Assembly: GCA_963678675.1 (NCBI GenBank)
Contig: OY783198.1
Span: 5,461,001 to 5,525,000, forward strand
Direction: 5' to 3'
DNA: 64,000 bases
DNA from: Xiphydria camelus
Taxonomy: Eukaryota; Arthropoda; Insecta; Hymenoptera; Xiphydriidae
The position numbers and the translations under genes were made by a program. Numbering within the stretch: position 1 is the first letter of the stretch; each line of letters begins with the position of its first letter. Under the pieces are notes generated by a model that saw only the letters and a program-made list of their open reading frames with translations, was not told where the DNA came from and ran no database searches. Shown in pieces: positions 51,140 through 62,966 of this stretch.

Positions 51140-53398
51140 AATACATTATAAATAATATCGAATGAAATTATCATACTACTACCGCGATCTGCGAGTTATG
51201 CCGCGAAACGACCAGGGCCCCATCCACGCCCACGTCAGTGAGAGTCACCAAATCCGATACTCTCTCCTTTAATTTTTATCGCGCTATGGATTATCAATAT
51301 TTACGGACGAACCTAACGTACTACTACCGCGATCCGCGAGTTAGGTATGCCGCGAAATGACCAGGGCCCCATCCACGCCCACGTCAGTGAGAGTCACCAA
51401 ATCCGATACTCTCTCCTTTAATTTTTATCGCGCTATGGATTATCAATATTTACGGACGAACCTAACGTACTACTACCGCGATCCGCGAGTTAGGTATGCC
51501 GCGAAATGACCAGGGCCCCATCCACGCCCACGTCAGTGAGAGTCACCAAATCCGATACTCTCTCCTTTAATTTTTATCGCGCTATGGATTATCAATATTT
51601 ACGGACGAACCTAACGTACTGCTACCGCGATCCGCGAGTTAGGTATGCCGCGAAATGACCAGGGCCCCATCCACGCCCACGTCAGTGAGAGTCACCAAAT
51701 CCGATACTCTCTCCTTTAATTTTTATCGCGCTATGGATTATCAATATTTACGGACGAACTTAACGTACTACTACCGCGATCCGCGAGTTAGGTATGCCGC
51801 GAAATGACCAGGGCCCCATCCACGCCCACGTCAGTGAGAGTCACCAAATCCGATACTCTCTCCTTTAATTTTTATCGCGCTATGGATTATCAATATTTAC
51901 GGACGAACCTAACGTACTACTACCGCGATCCGCGAGTTAGTTATGCCGCGAAATGACCAGGGCCCCATCCACGCCCACGTCAGTGAGAGTCGCCAAATCC
52001 GATACTCTCTCCTTTAATATTCGCAGCGCAATGCATTAGAAATAATTTCGAACGAATCTATCGTATTACTACCGCGATCCGCGAGTTAGTTATGCCGCGA
52101 AATGACCAGGGCCCCATCCACGCCCACGTCAGTGAGAGTCGCCAAATCCGATACTCTCTCCTTTAATATTCGCAGCGCAATGCATTAGAAATAATTTCGA
52201 ACGAATCTATCGTATTACTACCGCGATCCGCGAGTTAGGTATGCCGCGAAATGACCAGGGCCCCATCCACGCCCACGTCAGTGAGAGTCACCAAATCCGA
52301 CACTCTCTCCTTTAATTTTTATCGCGCTATGCATTCTAAATAATTTCGAACGAAGCAATCGTACTAGTACCGCGATCCGCGAGTTAGGTATGCCGCGAAA
52401 TGACCAGGGCCCCATCCACGCCCACGTCAGTGAGAGTCACCAAATCCGACACTCTCTCCTTTAATTTTTATCGCGCTATGCATTCTAAATAATTTCGAAC
52501 GAAGCAATCGTACTAGTACCGCGATCCGCGAGTTAGGTATGCCGCGAAATGACCAGGGCCCCATCCACGCCCACGTCAGTGAGAGTCACCAAATCCGATA
52601 CTCTCTCCTTTAATTTTTATCGCGCTATGGATTATCAATATTTACGGACGAACCTAACGTACTACTACCGCGATCCGCGAGTTAGTTATGCCGCGAAATG
52701 ACCAGGGCCCCATCCACGCCCACGTCAGTGAGAGTCGCCAAATCCGATACTCTCTCCTTTAATATTCGCAGCGCAATGCATTAGAAATAATTTCGAACGA
52801 ATCTATCGTATTACTACCGCGATCCGCGAGTTAGTTATGCCGCGAAATGACCAGGGCCCCATCCACGCCCACGTCAGTGAGAGTCGCCAAATCCGATACT
52901 CTCTCCTTTAATATTCGCAGCGCAATGCATTAGAAATAATTTCGAACGAATCTATCGTATTACTACCGCGATCCGCGAGTTAGGTATGCCGCGAAATGAC
53001 CAGGGCCCCATCCACGCCCACGTCAGTGAGAGTCACCAAATCCGATACTCTCTCCTTTAATTTTTATCGCGCTATGGATTATCAATATTTACGGACGAAC
53101 CTAACGTACTACTACCGCGATCCGCGAGTTAGGTATGCCGCGAAATGACCAGGGCCCCATCCACGCCCACGTCAGTGAGAGTCACCAAATCCGATACTCT
53201 CTCCTTTAATTTTTATCGCGCTATGGATTATCAATATTTACGGATGAACCTAACGTACTACTACCGCGATCCGCGAGTTAGGTATGCCGCGAAATGACCA
53301 GGGCCCCATCCACGCCCACGTCAGTGAAAGTCGCCAAATCCGATACTCTCTCCTTTAATATTCGCAGCGCAATGCATTAGAAATAATTTCGAACGAAG
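51140..53398. repeat. 149-bp satellite block 2 (15 monomers, types A, B and C mixed)
   Basis: The core recurs at 51209, 51358 and every 149 bp to 53295, with no indel in 2,086 bp. By the variable half, the order is BBBBB CC AA B CC BB C, where B has GGATTATCAATATTTACGGA and C has TTCGCAGCGCAATGCATTAG. The two A monomers match block 1. The start is a decayed monomer and the end runs into flank F1'. Confidence 0.97.
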
Positions 53399-53402
53399 CT
53401 AC

Positions 53403-53612
53403 AAGTAAATGAAATACCTACATGTAGGAAAGCTTCCCTGTCTATGCAGCAACAACATGCTTATGACGGCATTTACTTACTTGCCATTTAAAAGTATGAA
53501 AATGTACTTTTGGGTTGAAAGGGAAATCGAGGAGCGTAATAGGGAACCTGTGGAATAATAACGAGGAGCCTGTATAGACTACGAGGAATCTAAGAAGACC
53601 GATCGAAACCTG
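53403..53612. repeat. Satellite-flank segment F1' (copy of F1)
   Basis: Direct, diverged copy of the 47878-48085 segment, joining the last monomer of block 2 at the point GAACGAAGCTACAAGTAAAT. It leads into the minisatellite instead of a satellite block. Confidence 0.8.
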
Positions 53613-53937
53613 TAGAGGAAAGACCATGTACCTATAGCAAAGACGACGAGACTAAACAAGATCGAAGCCTTTCCGAAATCGAAGAAAAGCCTAAACGAGA
53701 TCGAGGAGTCCATACGAAAGTGATGAGAAGCCTATACGAAATCAACGAGGAACCTATACGAGTTTGAAGAGCCTATACGAGATCGAGGAGTCTATAAGAA
53801 AGTGATGAGAAGCCTATACGAAATCAACGAGGAACCTATACGAGTTTGAAGAGCTATACGAGATCGAGGAGCCTATACGAAATCAACGAGGAACCTATAC
53901 GAGTTTGAAGAGCCTATACGAATTCGACAAAGAACCT
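53613..53937. repeat. Minisatellite with ~20-27-bp units
   Basis: Irregular repeats built on GAGCCTATACGAAATCAACG and GAGGAGTCTATAAGAAAGTG; a longer block of about 75 bp (AAGTGATGAGAAGCCTATAC onward) is itself repeated. A decayed copy in the opposite orientation lies at 63.73-63.87 kb. Confidence 0.8.
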
Positions 53938-54187
53938 ACGAGTTCAAGGAAAAATCTACGAATGCAACGAAGAGCCTAAAAGCTTAAGACACCAACGATG
54001 AAAAGAAATTGCAGGAGGATAATTTAAAGGATGTGATTGATACCCGATAACGAGACAACGATCGAAGAGAGATAATGAAGGAAAAGCAACTGGTGCAATG
54101 CAAAGACAAGGAAGCTGAAGATGAAATATAATACTCTAAGATGACGAAGCGTGGATAACGAAATATAATACTCTAAGATGATGAAAC
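53938..54187. repeat. Satellite-flank segment F2' (copy of F2)
   Basis: Direct copy of 48983-49202, with a further local duplication of ATAATACTCTAAGATGA at its end, running straight into block 3. Confidence 0.8.
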
Positions 54188-57100
54188 TATCGTACTACTA
54201 CCGCGATCCGCGAGTTATGCCGCGAGTTGACCAGGGCCCCATCCACGCCCACGTCAGTGAGAGTCACCAAATTCGATACTCTCTCCTTTAATTTTTATCG
54301 CGCTATGGATTATCAATATTTACGGACGAACCTAACGTACTACTACCGCGATCCGCGAGTTAGGTATGCCGCGAAATGACCAGGGCCCCATCCACGCCCA
54401 CGTCAGTGAGAGTCGCCAAATCCGATACTCTCTCCTTTAATTTTTATCGCGCTATGGATTATCAATAATTACGTCCGAACCTAACGTACTACTACCGCGA
54501 TCCGCGAGTTAGGTATGCCGCGAAATGACCAGGGCCCCATCCACGCCCACGTCCGTGAGAGTCGCCAAATCCGATACTCTCTCCTTTAATATTCGCAGCG
54601 CAATGCATTAGAAATAATTTCGAACGAATCTATCGTATTACTACCGCGATCCGCGAGTTAGGTATGCCGCGAAATGACCAGGGCCCCATCCACGCCCACG
54701 TCAGTGAGAGTCGCCAAATCCGATACTCTCTCCTTTAATTTTTATCGCGCTATGGATTATCAATAATTACGTACGAACCTAACGTACTACTACCGCGATC
54801 CGCGAGTTAGGTATGCCGCGAAATGACCAGGGCCCCATCCACGCCCACGTCCGTGAGAGTCGCCAAATCCGATACTCTCTCCTTTAATATTCGCAGCGCA
54901 ATGTATTAGAAATAATTTCGAACGAATCTATCGTATTACTACCGCGATACGCGAGTTAGGTATGCCGCGAAATGACCAGGGCCCCATCCACGCCCACGTC
55001 AGTGAGAGTCGCCTAATCCGATACTCTCTCCTTTAATTTTTATCGCGCTATGGATCATCAATAATTACCGACGAACCTAACGTACTACTACCGCGATCCG
55101 CGAGTTAGGTATGCCGCGAAATGACCAGGGCCCCATCCACGCCCACGTCCGTGAGAGTCGCCAAATCCGATACTCTCTCCTTTAATATTCGCAGCGCAAT
55201 GTATTAGAAATAATTTCGAACGAATCTATCGTATTACTACCGCGATACGCGAGTTAGGTATGCCGCGAAATGACCAGGGCCCCATCCACGCCCACGTCAG
55301 TGAGAGTCGCCAAATCCGATACTCTCTCCTTTAATTTTTATCGCGCTATGGATTATCAATAATTACGTACGAACCTAACGTACTACTACCGCGATCCGCG
55401 AGTTAGGTATGCCGCGAAATGACCAGGGCCCCATCCACGCCCACGTCCGTGAGAGTCGCCAAATCCGATACTCTCTCCTTTAATATTCGCAGCGCAATGT
55501 ATTAGAAATAATTTCGAACGAATCTATCGTATTACTACCGCGATACGCGAGTTAGGTATGCCGCGAAATGACCAGGGCCCCATCCACGCCCACGTCAGTG
55601 AGAGTCGCCTAATCCGATACTCTCTCCTTTAATTTTTATCGCGCTATGGATTATCAATATTTACGGACGAACCTAACGTACTACTACCGCGATCCGCGAG
55701 TTAGGTATGCCGCGAAATGACCAGGGCCCCATCCACGCCCACGTCAGTGAGAGTCGCCAAATCCGATACTCTCTCCTTTAATTTTTATCGCGCTATGGAT
55801 TATCAATAATTACGTACGAACCTAACGTACTACTACCGCGATCCGCGAGTTAGGTATGCCGCGAAATGACCAGGGCCCCATCCACGCCCACGTCCGTGAG
55901 AGTCGCCAAATCCGATACTCTCTCCTTTAATATTCGCAGCGCAATGCATTAGAAATAATTTCGAACGAATCTATCGTATTACTACCGCGATCCGCGAGTT
56001 AGGTATGCCGCGAAATGACCAGGGCCCCATCCACGCCCACGTCAGTGAGAGTCGCCAAATCCGATACTCTCTCCTTTAATTTTTATCGCGCTATGGATTA
56101 TCAATAATTACGTCCGAACCTAACGTACTACTACCGCGATCCGCGAGTTAGGTATGCCGCGAAATGACCAGGGCCCCATCCACGCCCACGTCCGTGAGAG
56201 TCGCCAAATCCGATACTCTCTCCTTTAATATTCGCAGCGCAATGTATTAGAAATAATTTCGAACGAATCTATCGTATTACTACCGCGATACGCGAGTTAG
56301 GTATGCCGCGAAATGACCAGGGCCCCATCCACGCCCACGTCAGTGAGAGTCGCCAAATCCGATACTCTCTCCTTTAATATTCGCAGCGCAATGCATTAGA
56401 AATAATTTCGAACGAATCTATTGTATTACTACCGCGATCCGCGAGTTAGGTATGCCGCGAAATGACCAGGGCCCCATCCACGCCCACGTCAGTGAGAGTC
56501 GCCAAATCCGATACTCTCTCCTTTAATTTTTATCGCGCTATGGATTATCAATATTTACGGACGAACCTAACGTACTACTACCGCGATCCGCGAGTTAGGT
56601 ATGCCGCGAAATGACCAGGGCCCCATCCACGCCCACGTCAGTGAGAGTCGCCAAATCCGATACTCTCTCCTTTAATTTTTATCGCGCTATGGATTATCAA
56701 TAATTACGTCCGAACCTAACGTACTACTACCGCGATCCGCGAGTTAGGTATGCCGCGAAATGACCAGGGCCCCATCCACGCCCACGTCCGTGAGAGTCGC
56801 CAAATCCGATACTCTCTCCTTTAATATTCGCAGCGCAATGCATTAGAAATAATTTCGAACGAATCTATCGTATTACTACCGCGATCCGCGAGTTAGGTAT
56901 GCCGCGAAATGACCAGGGCCCCATCCACGCCCACGTCAGTGAGAGTCGCCAAATCCGATACTCTCTCCTTTAATTTTTATCGCGCTATGGATTATCAATA
57001 ATTACGTCCGAACCTAACGTACTACTACCGCGATCCGCGAGTTAGGTATGCCGCGAAATGACCAGGGCCCCATCCACGCCCACGTCCGTGAGAGTCGCCA

Positions 57101-57365
57101 AATCCGATACTCTCTCCTTTAATATTCGCAGCGCAATGTATTAGAAATAATTTCGAACGAATCTATCGTATTACTACCGCGATACGCGAGTTAGGTATGC
57201 CGCGAAATGACCAGGGCCCCATCCACGCCCACGTCAGTGAGAGTCGCCTAATCCGATACTCTCTCCTTTAATTTTTATCGCGCTATGGATCATCAATAAT
57301 TACCGACGAACCTAACGTACTACTACCGCGATCCGCGAGTTATGCCGCGAAACGACCAGGACCCC
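54188..57365. repeat. 149-bp satellite block 3 (21 monomers, B/C dimers)
   Basis: The core recurs every 149 bp from 54228 to 57208, then once more after 145 bp in a truncated end. Monomers mostly alternate B' (CAATAATTACGT, with CAGTGAGAG) and C (ATTCGCAGCGCAATG, with CCGTGAGAG), forming a 298-bp two-monomer repeat. The alternation is broken by B-B' pairs at 55569/55718 and 56463/56612 and a C-C pair at 56165/56314. No coding potential. Confidence 0.97.
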
Positions 57366-59068
57366 AATACTTTGAATCATAAATGTATAACCAGTTTTTT
57401 ACAATAAAGCCTTGAATTTCGGAAAAACGGCGGAAGCAAAGCTGTACACCTATTTGATTGAATAATCTTTTGAATTTGTAAAATCATTTTCTGTATCAAA
57501 TTTACGATTGAATAAAAGAACTAAAAAATCTCACAAAATATTGCATATTCAATGTGCACCGGAAATAAATTTTGAAGCTTATTAAACCATGTGGAATATC
57601 GTTCAAAGAGAATTGACTTTTATCAAAAGCAAGGAATACGTTAAAATGAATTAAATTTAACTAGAGAAATTAAATGTTTCGTGATTGCATTTCTAAAATT
57701 CTGAAAATTATATGTTCAGAATAAATGCATACAAATCGCACGCCTACTTTGCTTTCTTCTGAATAGAAAGAACATATGGAGAGAAAGATAGAGGAAAAGA
57801 AGAAAAACCATAGGACGTATTCAATTCCAGATTCATTCTCGATATGTTTTGCAAATTTCGAAAATTTGCAGAAGAGTCTCGAGAACTCCTCCGAAATTAT
57901 ACGAACCGTTATGGTCGGGTGCGTGGTGCAACGACCGGCGTCCTCTTCACTGATGACTTCTTTCTTCTTTCTTCTGGCAAGGCGAAGTCGCAGACGGCTT
58001 GCGAAACCGATTGCCACCATGCACCACGCAGCACGGTGTTAGCGACCTCGCCGTTGCCTCGCCTAACGATCGTTGGAAAACGCGGGCGAGAGCAATGGAA
58101 CGCAATTTTTAGAGTCTCATGGTGCATTGCTGTACCGTCCCGAAATTCAATTGCACGCGAACGCGATTCGTGAGCGCTCCAGAGAGCGATAACGAAGCTT
58201 TTAAATCGAATTCGCGAGAGGATACCCTTCGCGTGTCCTTGCTTACCGCTTTTCGAATTCGATGGAAGCCTTCAAACATCGAAATGAAAGCCGCGCGACA
58301 ACGAAGAATAATCATCTCGCGAGTTCGAGGCGGAAGGGAAAACGAAACGAGACCAACGATCGTTAGCCGCATTAATACTAGCAGCGGGCAAGACTGCAAC
58401 GGTGCAGTTATTTGAAAATTAATTAAACACCTCGCACTCTCACTCACACTTTGGCCAAAATTCGCGACGCGATTATTCGTATATCGGAGTCCTACCTATC
58501 CACCTATATTTAAAAACGATGGCCATAATCGCGAAAAGCCTACCTAACACCTGTATATCCAAAAAAAAACGAACATTCTCACCAACACATACATTCGACA
58601 CATTCGCACGTGGTATATCCGGTTCCTCCTTTGGATAGCTCCCTCGCCGTGTGAGAAGGGGGAGATTCTTCCTCAACCCCTTCTCAATTGCTGAAAACGA
58701 CGCGAAAGACAGATCGATTCGCGATTGTCCTATTCTCTGAGACTCTAAGCCGCGACTGCACTTTGAATGAGTGTTATCGTATGTTTAGCGAACGACTTTA
58801 CCAATTTATTATTAGCTCTGCGTAAAACGTGTCATCAGGCTCTCTTGGGCTCTGATAGCGATTCAAAAAAAAGTATTCGAGTACTCGCGTACCGCGATTG
58901 AGCAATCAAAATTCCCTGATCTATGTTCCGATCGATGCACAGAACGTTCGATGTTTAATTTGTAAGGAAAAAAGTCGGAATTTTATTTCATTCGCGTCCA
59001 CCGAACGTCTGCGCACCTCGGGCTTAGATCTAAATTTGCAGCGAAAATTAGAGAGCCCTGATTTGAGA
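57366..59068. other. Unassigned DNA after the satellite
   Basis: First 300 bp is AT-rich; 57.9-58.7 kb is more CpG-rich with overlapping open frames on both strands, the longest 116 codons, none of which looks like a real protein or has splice support. Confidence 0.4.
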
Positions 59069-59640
59069 ATAGTTATTTTCGTTATTAGGGCGTGAAGCGC
59101 TGTTTCTAACGAGTGTGAAGTTTGCCGCACGAGCGAAGCGAGTACGGCAATCACACTCGTTAGAACGGCGCGAAACAACCGAATAACGAATTCTATTTTT
59201 TGTCACTAAGTGTCAAATACGAGGTTGACGATTTCACGCACTGCGCAGGTTAGTTCACGCACTGCGCAACTTTTCACGAATTGGTGTGTGAAAGATGATT
59301 TCACATGCGTCGAGGACGCCCGTGAAATCGAGTATTTGACACTGAGTGACAAAATAGTTATTTTCGTTATTAGGGCGTGAAGCGCTGTTTTTAACGAGTG
59401 TGAAGTTTGCCGCACGAGCGAAGCGAGTACGGCAATCACACTCGTTAGAACGGCGCGAAACAACCGAATAACGAATTCTATTTTTTGTCACTAAGTGTCA
59501 AATACGAGGTTGACGATTTCACGCACTGCGCAGGTTATTTCACGCACTGCGCAACTTTTCACGAATTGGTGTGTGAAAGATGATTTCACATGCGTCGAGG
59601 ACGCCCATGAAACCGAGTATTTGACACTGAGTGACAAAAA
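59069..59640. repeat. Tandem dimer of a 285-bp repeat
   Basis: Two near-identical units (59069-59354 and 59355-59640) offset by 285 bp. Each has a hairpin-forming half (CTAACGAGTGTGA ... TCACACTCGTTAG, with inner TTGCCG/CGGCAA) and a half bounded by inverted TTTTGTCACTAAGTGTCAAA. Each contains two CACGCACTGCGCA words. Confidence 0.85.
59198..59354. mobile_element. Short inverted-repeat element (MITE-like), 157 bp
   Basis: Terminal inverted repeats of 23 bp (59198-59220 and 59332-59354) match at 22 positions; they begin TTTTGTCACT. No coding capacity. A second copy forms part of the adjacent 285-bp unit (about 59483-59640). Confidence 0.55.
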
Positions 59641-59899
59641 AACCGTTTAAAGGTATTTCATATTTCTCTTTTGAAAGGTAAACCAATTTCGAGATTTAAC
59701 TAACGACTTGAACACGAAGTGTTCTGCTCCAAGCAATGCAATTGGGAGCTATTAAATTTCCGCGCATTTCGCTGCAAATATGTAACGCGAACGTCGTTGC
59801 ACCACGCGAAAAAAGGGATAGTCATAGGATAGATAATTACGACCATCGCGCTCTCGGTATTTCGCCAAATCGCGTACCGAGAGACGGTGGAAGAACATG

Positions 59900-61990
59900 G
59901 ACAGCTGGGACTTACTCGGCGATGAGGATCCCCCGACGCTCGTCTCCGAGATACGGCTTGCAGTCAGTATCTGAAAGGGACAGACGATTGCGATTAGAAA
60001 TTGCTGTTTTTTCGAACGAAATTCGGTCAATCGTCTTTCAAATAGCGAGAGAATTTTATATTCAATCTGTACTCACCACGAAATTCACGTGACGGAGCCA
60101 AATGCCGACAGTCTTCGGTCCAGCCGAAGCTATCGGCCCTCGAAGTCGACTTTGTATTTAGCAATCGCTCCGGCTACGACAAACGAACAATTGGATCAAC
60201 GAGGGAATTTATATCGAGAAGAATCGAGCAATAATGCGAGAACCGGTAGAGTTTACGATAAATTGAACTTTTTTCGATAAAAATCACAGTGAAAACAAAC
60301 GCACAGTGAAAAAACTCCCGAATTAATGACCGCGTTCGAATTGGAATGTAAGTTTGATTTCAAATGAAGAGAGATTAGAACTTACCACGAAGTATTCGTG
60401 ACGGAGGCCTAGCGACGACAGCCCTTCGCGAAAATCGCAGCTCGGGCATTGATTCCGTCGTCGAATCAAGAGTCGTATTTATTACTCGTTCCATCTGAGA
60501 CAAACGAGTATTCGGATCAACGGAGGAATATAATTTGCGGGAATTCGAGCAATATCGCGGGAATCTACGATGAGCTGAACGTCGCGTCGATGAAAATCAA
60601 AGTTGAAACGTACACGCGGGGAAAAATCGAGAACCAACGTCTGCGCATCCGAAAGGGCGCGGCGGATAATGCAATAAGTTCACGAATGATAACCCAGGAT
60701 TCACATCGACAAGATTCGAAATGAATATCCCATTTGTACGAAGAAAACTTGAAAGCGCGATGATATTCCCAAAACGATAAACGCGTTTGAATTTAATCAA
60801 TGCACAATCGCAGAACGCTCCCGGGATCTCTCTATTATATCAAATAGTTTTTTCGATTCATCAAAACCCTCGCCGGCGCCGACATAATGTTTTGTCATTA
60901 CCGCGATAAGACTGCGCGGTGAGGCGACCGCGTCGGTAAACACGACGACGCTCAGCCGGCGGTGTTTCTTTATGCATCGAAGAAACTACTTGTACGAAGA
61001 AAACTTGAAATCGCGATGATATTCGTAAAACGATAAACGCGTTTGATTTTAAGCGATGCACAATCACAGAACACTCCCGGGATATTGAAATAAAATAGTA
61101 CTCACCACATAAGACTAGTGACGGCGCTCAAACGTCGATAATCCGCGGTTGAATGGATATGTCGATCCCCGAAGTCGACTTCCTATGCTCTCCGTCTGCG
61201 ATCACGGAATAATTGCGCGATCAACGAAATTATTTATTTCAGGAGAAAACGACGGACGACGAGAGACCGTGATTAAAACAACGATAAGGGACTTTCGAAT
61301 TGAACTCGCGTACAAAAGACGAACCGCGCGGAGAGGAACTTTTCGAACGAATTCGACTGCGACGACGCGAGAATTGATAGACTGTATAAGCCAATGTTCG
61401 AATCGTTAGACAAAAAGATTTTTAGTTCGCACTGGAAATAATCTCGAAGCGATTTGAATTGGAGCGATGTACGAAACACGGATTGTACGCGGATACACTT
61501 TTCGAAAGGAATCGGTCGACGACGTGAAAGCCGATAAATTCTATGATAAGCACATTTTCGAGTCCGCGGATCGATCGAATTATTGCAAAAATAAATAACA
61601 CTCACCACATAATGCTCGTGACGGGACCCTAGTCCACGACCCAGCCGAAGCCCGAGCGTGTAGTGGACTTTTCATCCTCCTTCGCTCCGCCTTCAACAGA
61701 GAACCGAAATTACGATTAAAGACGACCGCGTTTTCCCGAGGAAATCGCTCGACGAAGCAGAGCTCCACGAAAATAGAAGCCGAAACTCGAGAATTCACTC
61801 CGAGTCGGACGAATCGACACGGAACGCGTTTCAAGGACATCGAATCATCGCGAAACGCAGAAACACATCGCGATCACATTAACACATCGTAGAAACACAT
61901 CGCGAACATCGAATCATCGCGAAACACAGAGAAAGCGGGAAGAAGTGAAATCTCACCGGAAATCTCCGACGGAGATGCAAAAACCGGCCA
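59900..61990 (-). repeat. Family of diverged repeats each carrying a minus-strand splice donor
   Basis: Donor-like sites follow the last exonic base at 59916 (CCGA|GTAAGT), 60077 (TCGTG|GTGAGT), 60386 (TCGTG|GTAAGT), 61106 (TATGTG|GTGAGT), 61606 (TATGTG|GTGAGT) and 61957 (TTCCG|GTGAGA). Four are preceded 15-20 nt upstream by CCGTCAC; 60077 and 61606 also share GCTTCGGCTGG further upstream, so these are duplicated units rather than chance sites. If coding, the frame P-S-x-x-x-[CR]-G ends in the same phase in all four. Irregular spacing (about 310-720 bp). No matching acceptor exon is seen in the window. Confidence 0.55.
60734..61084. repeat. Pair of ~95-bp direct repeats
   Basis: TTGTACGAAGAAAACTTGAA begins at 60734 and again at 60990 (256 bp apart); both copies run about 95 bp to CTCCCGGGAT with about 90% identity by eye. 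They lie inside the donor-bearing repeat region and are probably part of its larger unit. Confidence 0.8.
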
Positions 61991-62039
61991 TCCTTGGTCG
62001 AGCCGGGCACTTGGTCTTCGCTCGTCTTCTTCTCTCTTC

Positions 62040-62400
62040 TTTTCTTGACCCACCCACCCATCCCACCCTTCCTCCTATCGCGCCCGGATTAAACGGCGCA
62101 AGAGGCGACTATAAAGTCGCCCTACGCGGAATATTCCGGGGGCCCTGGGCCCCACACCCAGGCTCCTTGGCTCGGCATCGCAACCCGTGAATGCTTTCCT
62201 CGCATTCGCCGGGCCCACGGCTCTCGCCGATGCCCCAAAACGTCTCGAACCGTGCTAACGATTGAGCCTGATGCAGCAGATGACCGAGACAAGGAGGGGG
62301 AGCACCTCCTGTAGGAAGCCAGATAAAAAGCGTCCCACCGTGTTACCAGTGGGCTGACAACCCTTGGGAGACTCCGCCGAATTCGCCGCTGCGTTTGGTA
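62040..62400. other. GC-rich block of unknown origin
   Basis: Compositionally distinct, with GGGGGCCCTGGGCCCC near 62137. Overlapping frames on both strands. It could be a fragment of a GC-rich transposon or a promoter island; nothing decides between them. Confidence 0.3.
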
Positions 62401-62796
62401 ATATACTTCAGCGTACAGGTGTTCGGGAGTGGGGGAACGAAGATTCTCGAAGGTTCTCGAACGGTGCGAGCGAGAGGGCACGATACGCGCGTCGTGCGAT
62501 CGATAGAGAGAGATAGCGATAGACGGCGTACATATAATGTATTGCTTAGCCAATCTCGCCTGACCTTCGTACACATTGAAACCCGTGTCCGTGTGATTAC
62601 GTCTAGCAACTTTGTATCCAGGAGCACGAGTTTAACGATCCTCTACGAAATACTACAGGGAAATAATATCTATTGATCACGACGAGCTCCGAAAACTCTG
62701 GAAGTTTCTTGGGCTTTTCGGACTGAAACGAATGTTTCTGCAATACCCCGAGCAATGTTAATTGCGTACGGAACTCGATGAATGTTTCTTACAGTT

Positions 62797-62888
62797 TTAA
62801 CTCATAACTGGTATACTGGGGTCTCTCCGGACCCCAAGCGGATTAAGTCGCTACGTTAGTATAAAGGTGTATACCAGTTAAGAATTAA
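62797..62888. mobile_element. Small TTAA-flanked inverted-repeat element
   Basis: TAACTGGTATAC (62805-62816) and GTATACCAGTTA (62869-62880) form a perfect 12-bp inverted repeat, enclosed by TTAA at 62797-62800 and 62885-62888. An internal GGGGTC ... GACCCC hairpin is present. TTAA target choice is typical of piggyBac-type transposons, but the terminal CCC is absent. Confidence 0.4.
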
Positions 62889-62966
62889 CATTTGAAGCAT
62901 AAATTACGCTTGTAATCGTTGCTGAACGACATCGGTATACCTGCGCGGACAGGTGTTCCGCTACGC

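Noticed and set aside
48086..57365. CRISPR-like regular repeats
   Set aside because: Units are contiguous 149-bp monomers with no unique spacers, in a eukaryotic context; this is satellite DNA.
57670..58020. 116-codon minus-strand frame with a hydrophobic patch
   Set aside because: Overlaps open frames on the other strand, low-complexity composition, no splice or homologous features.
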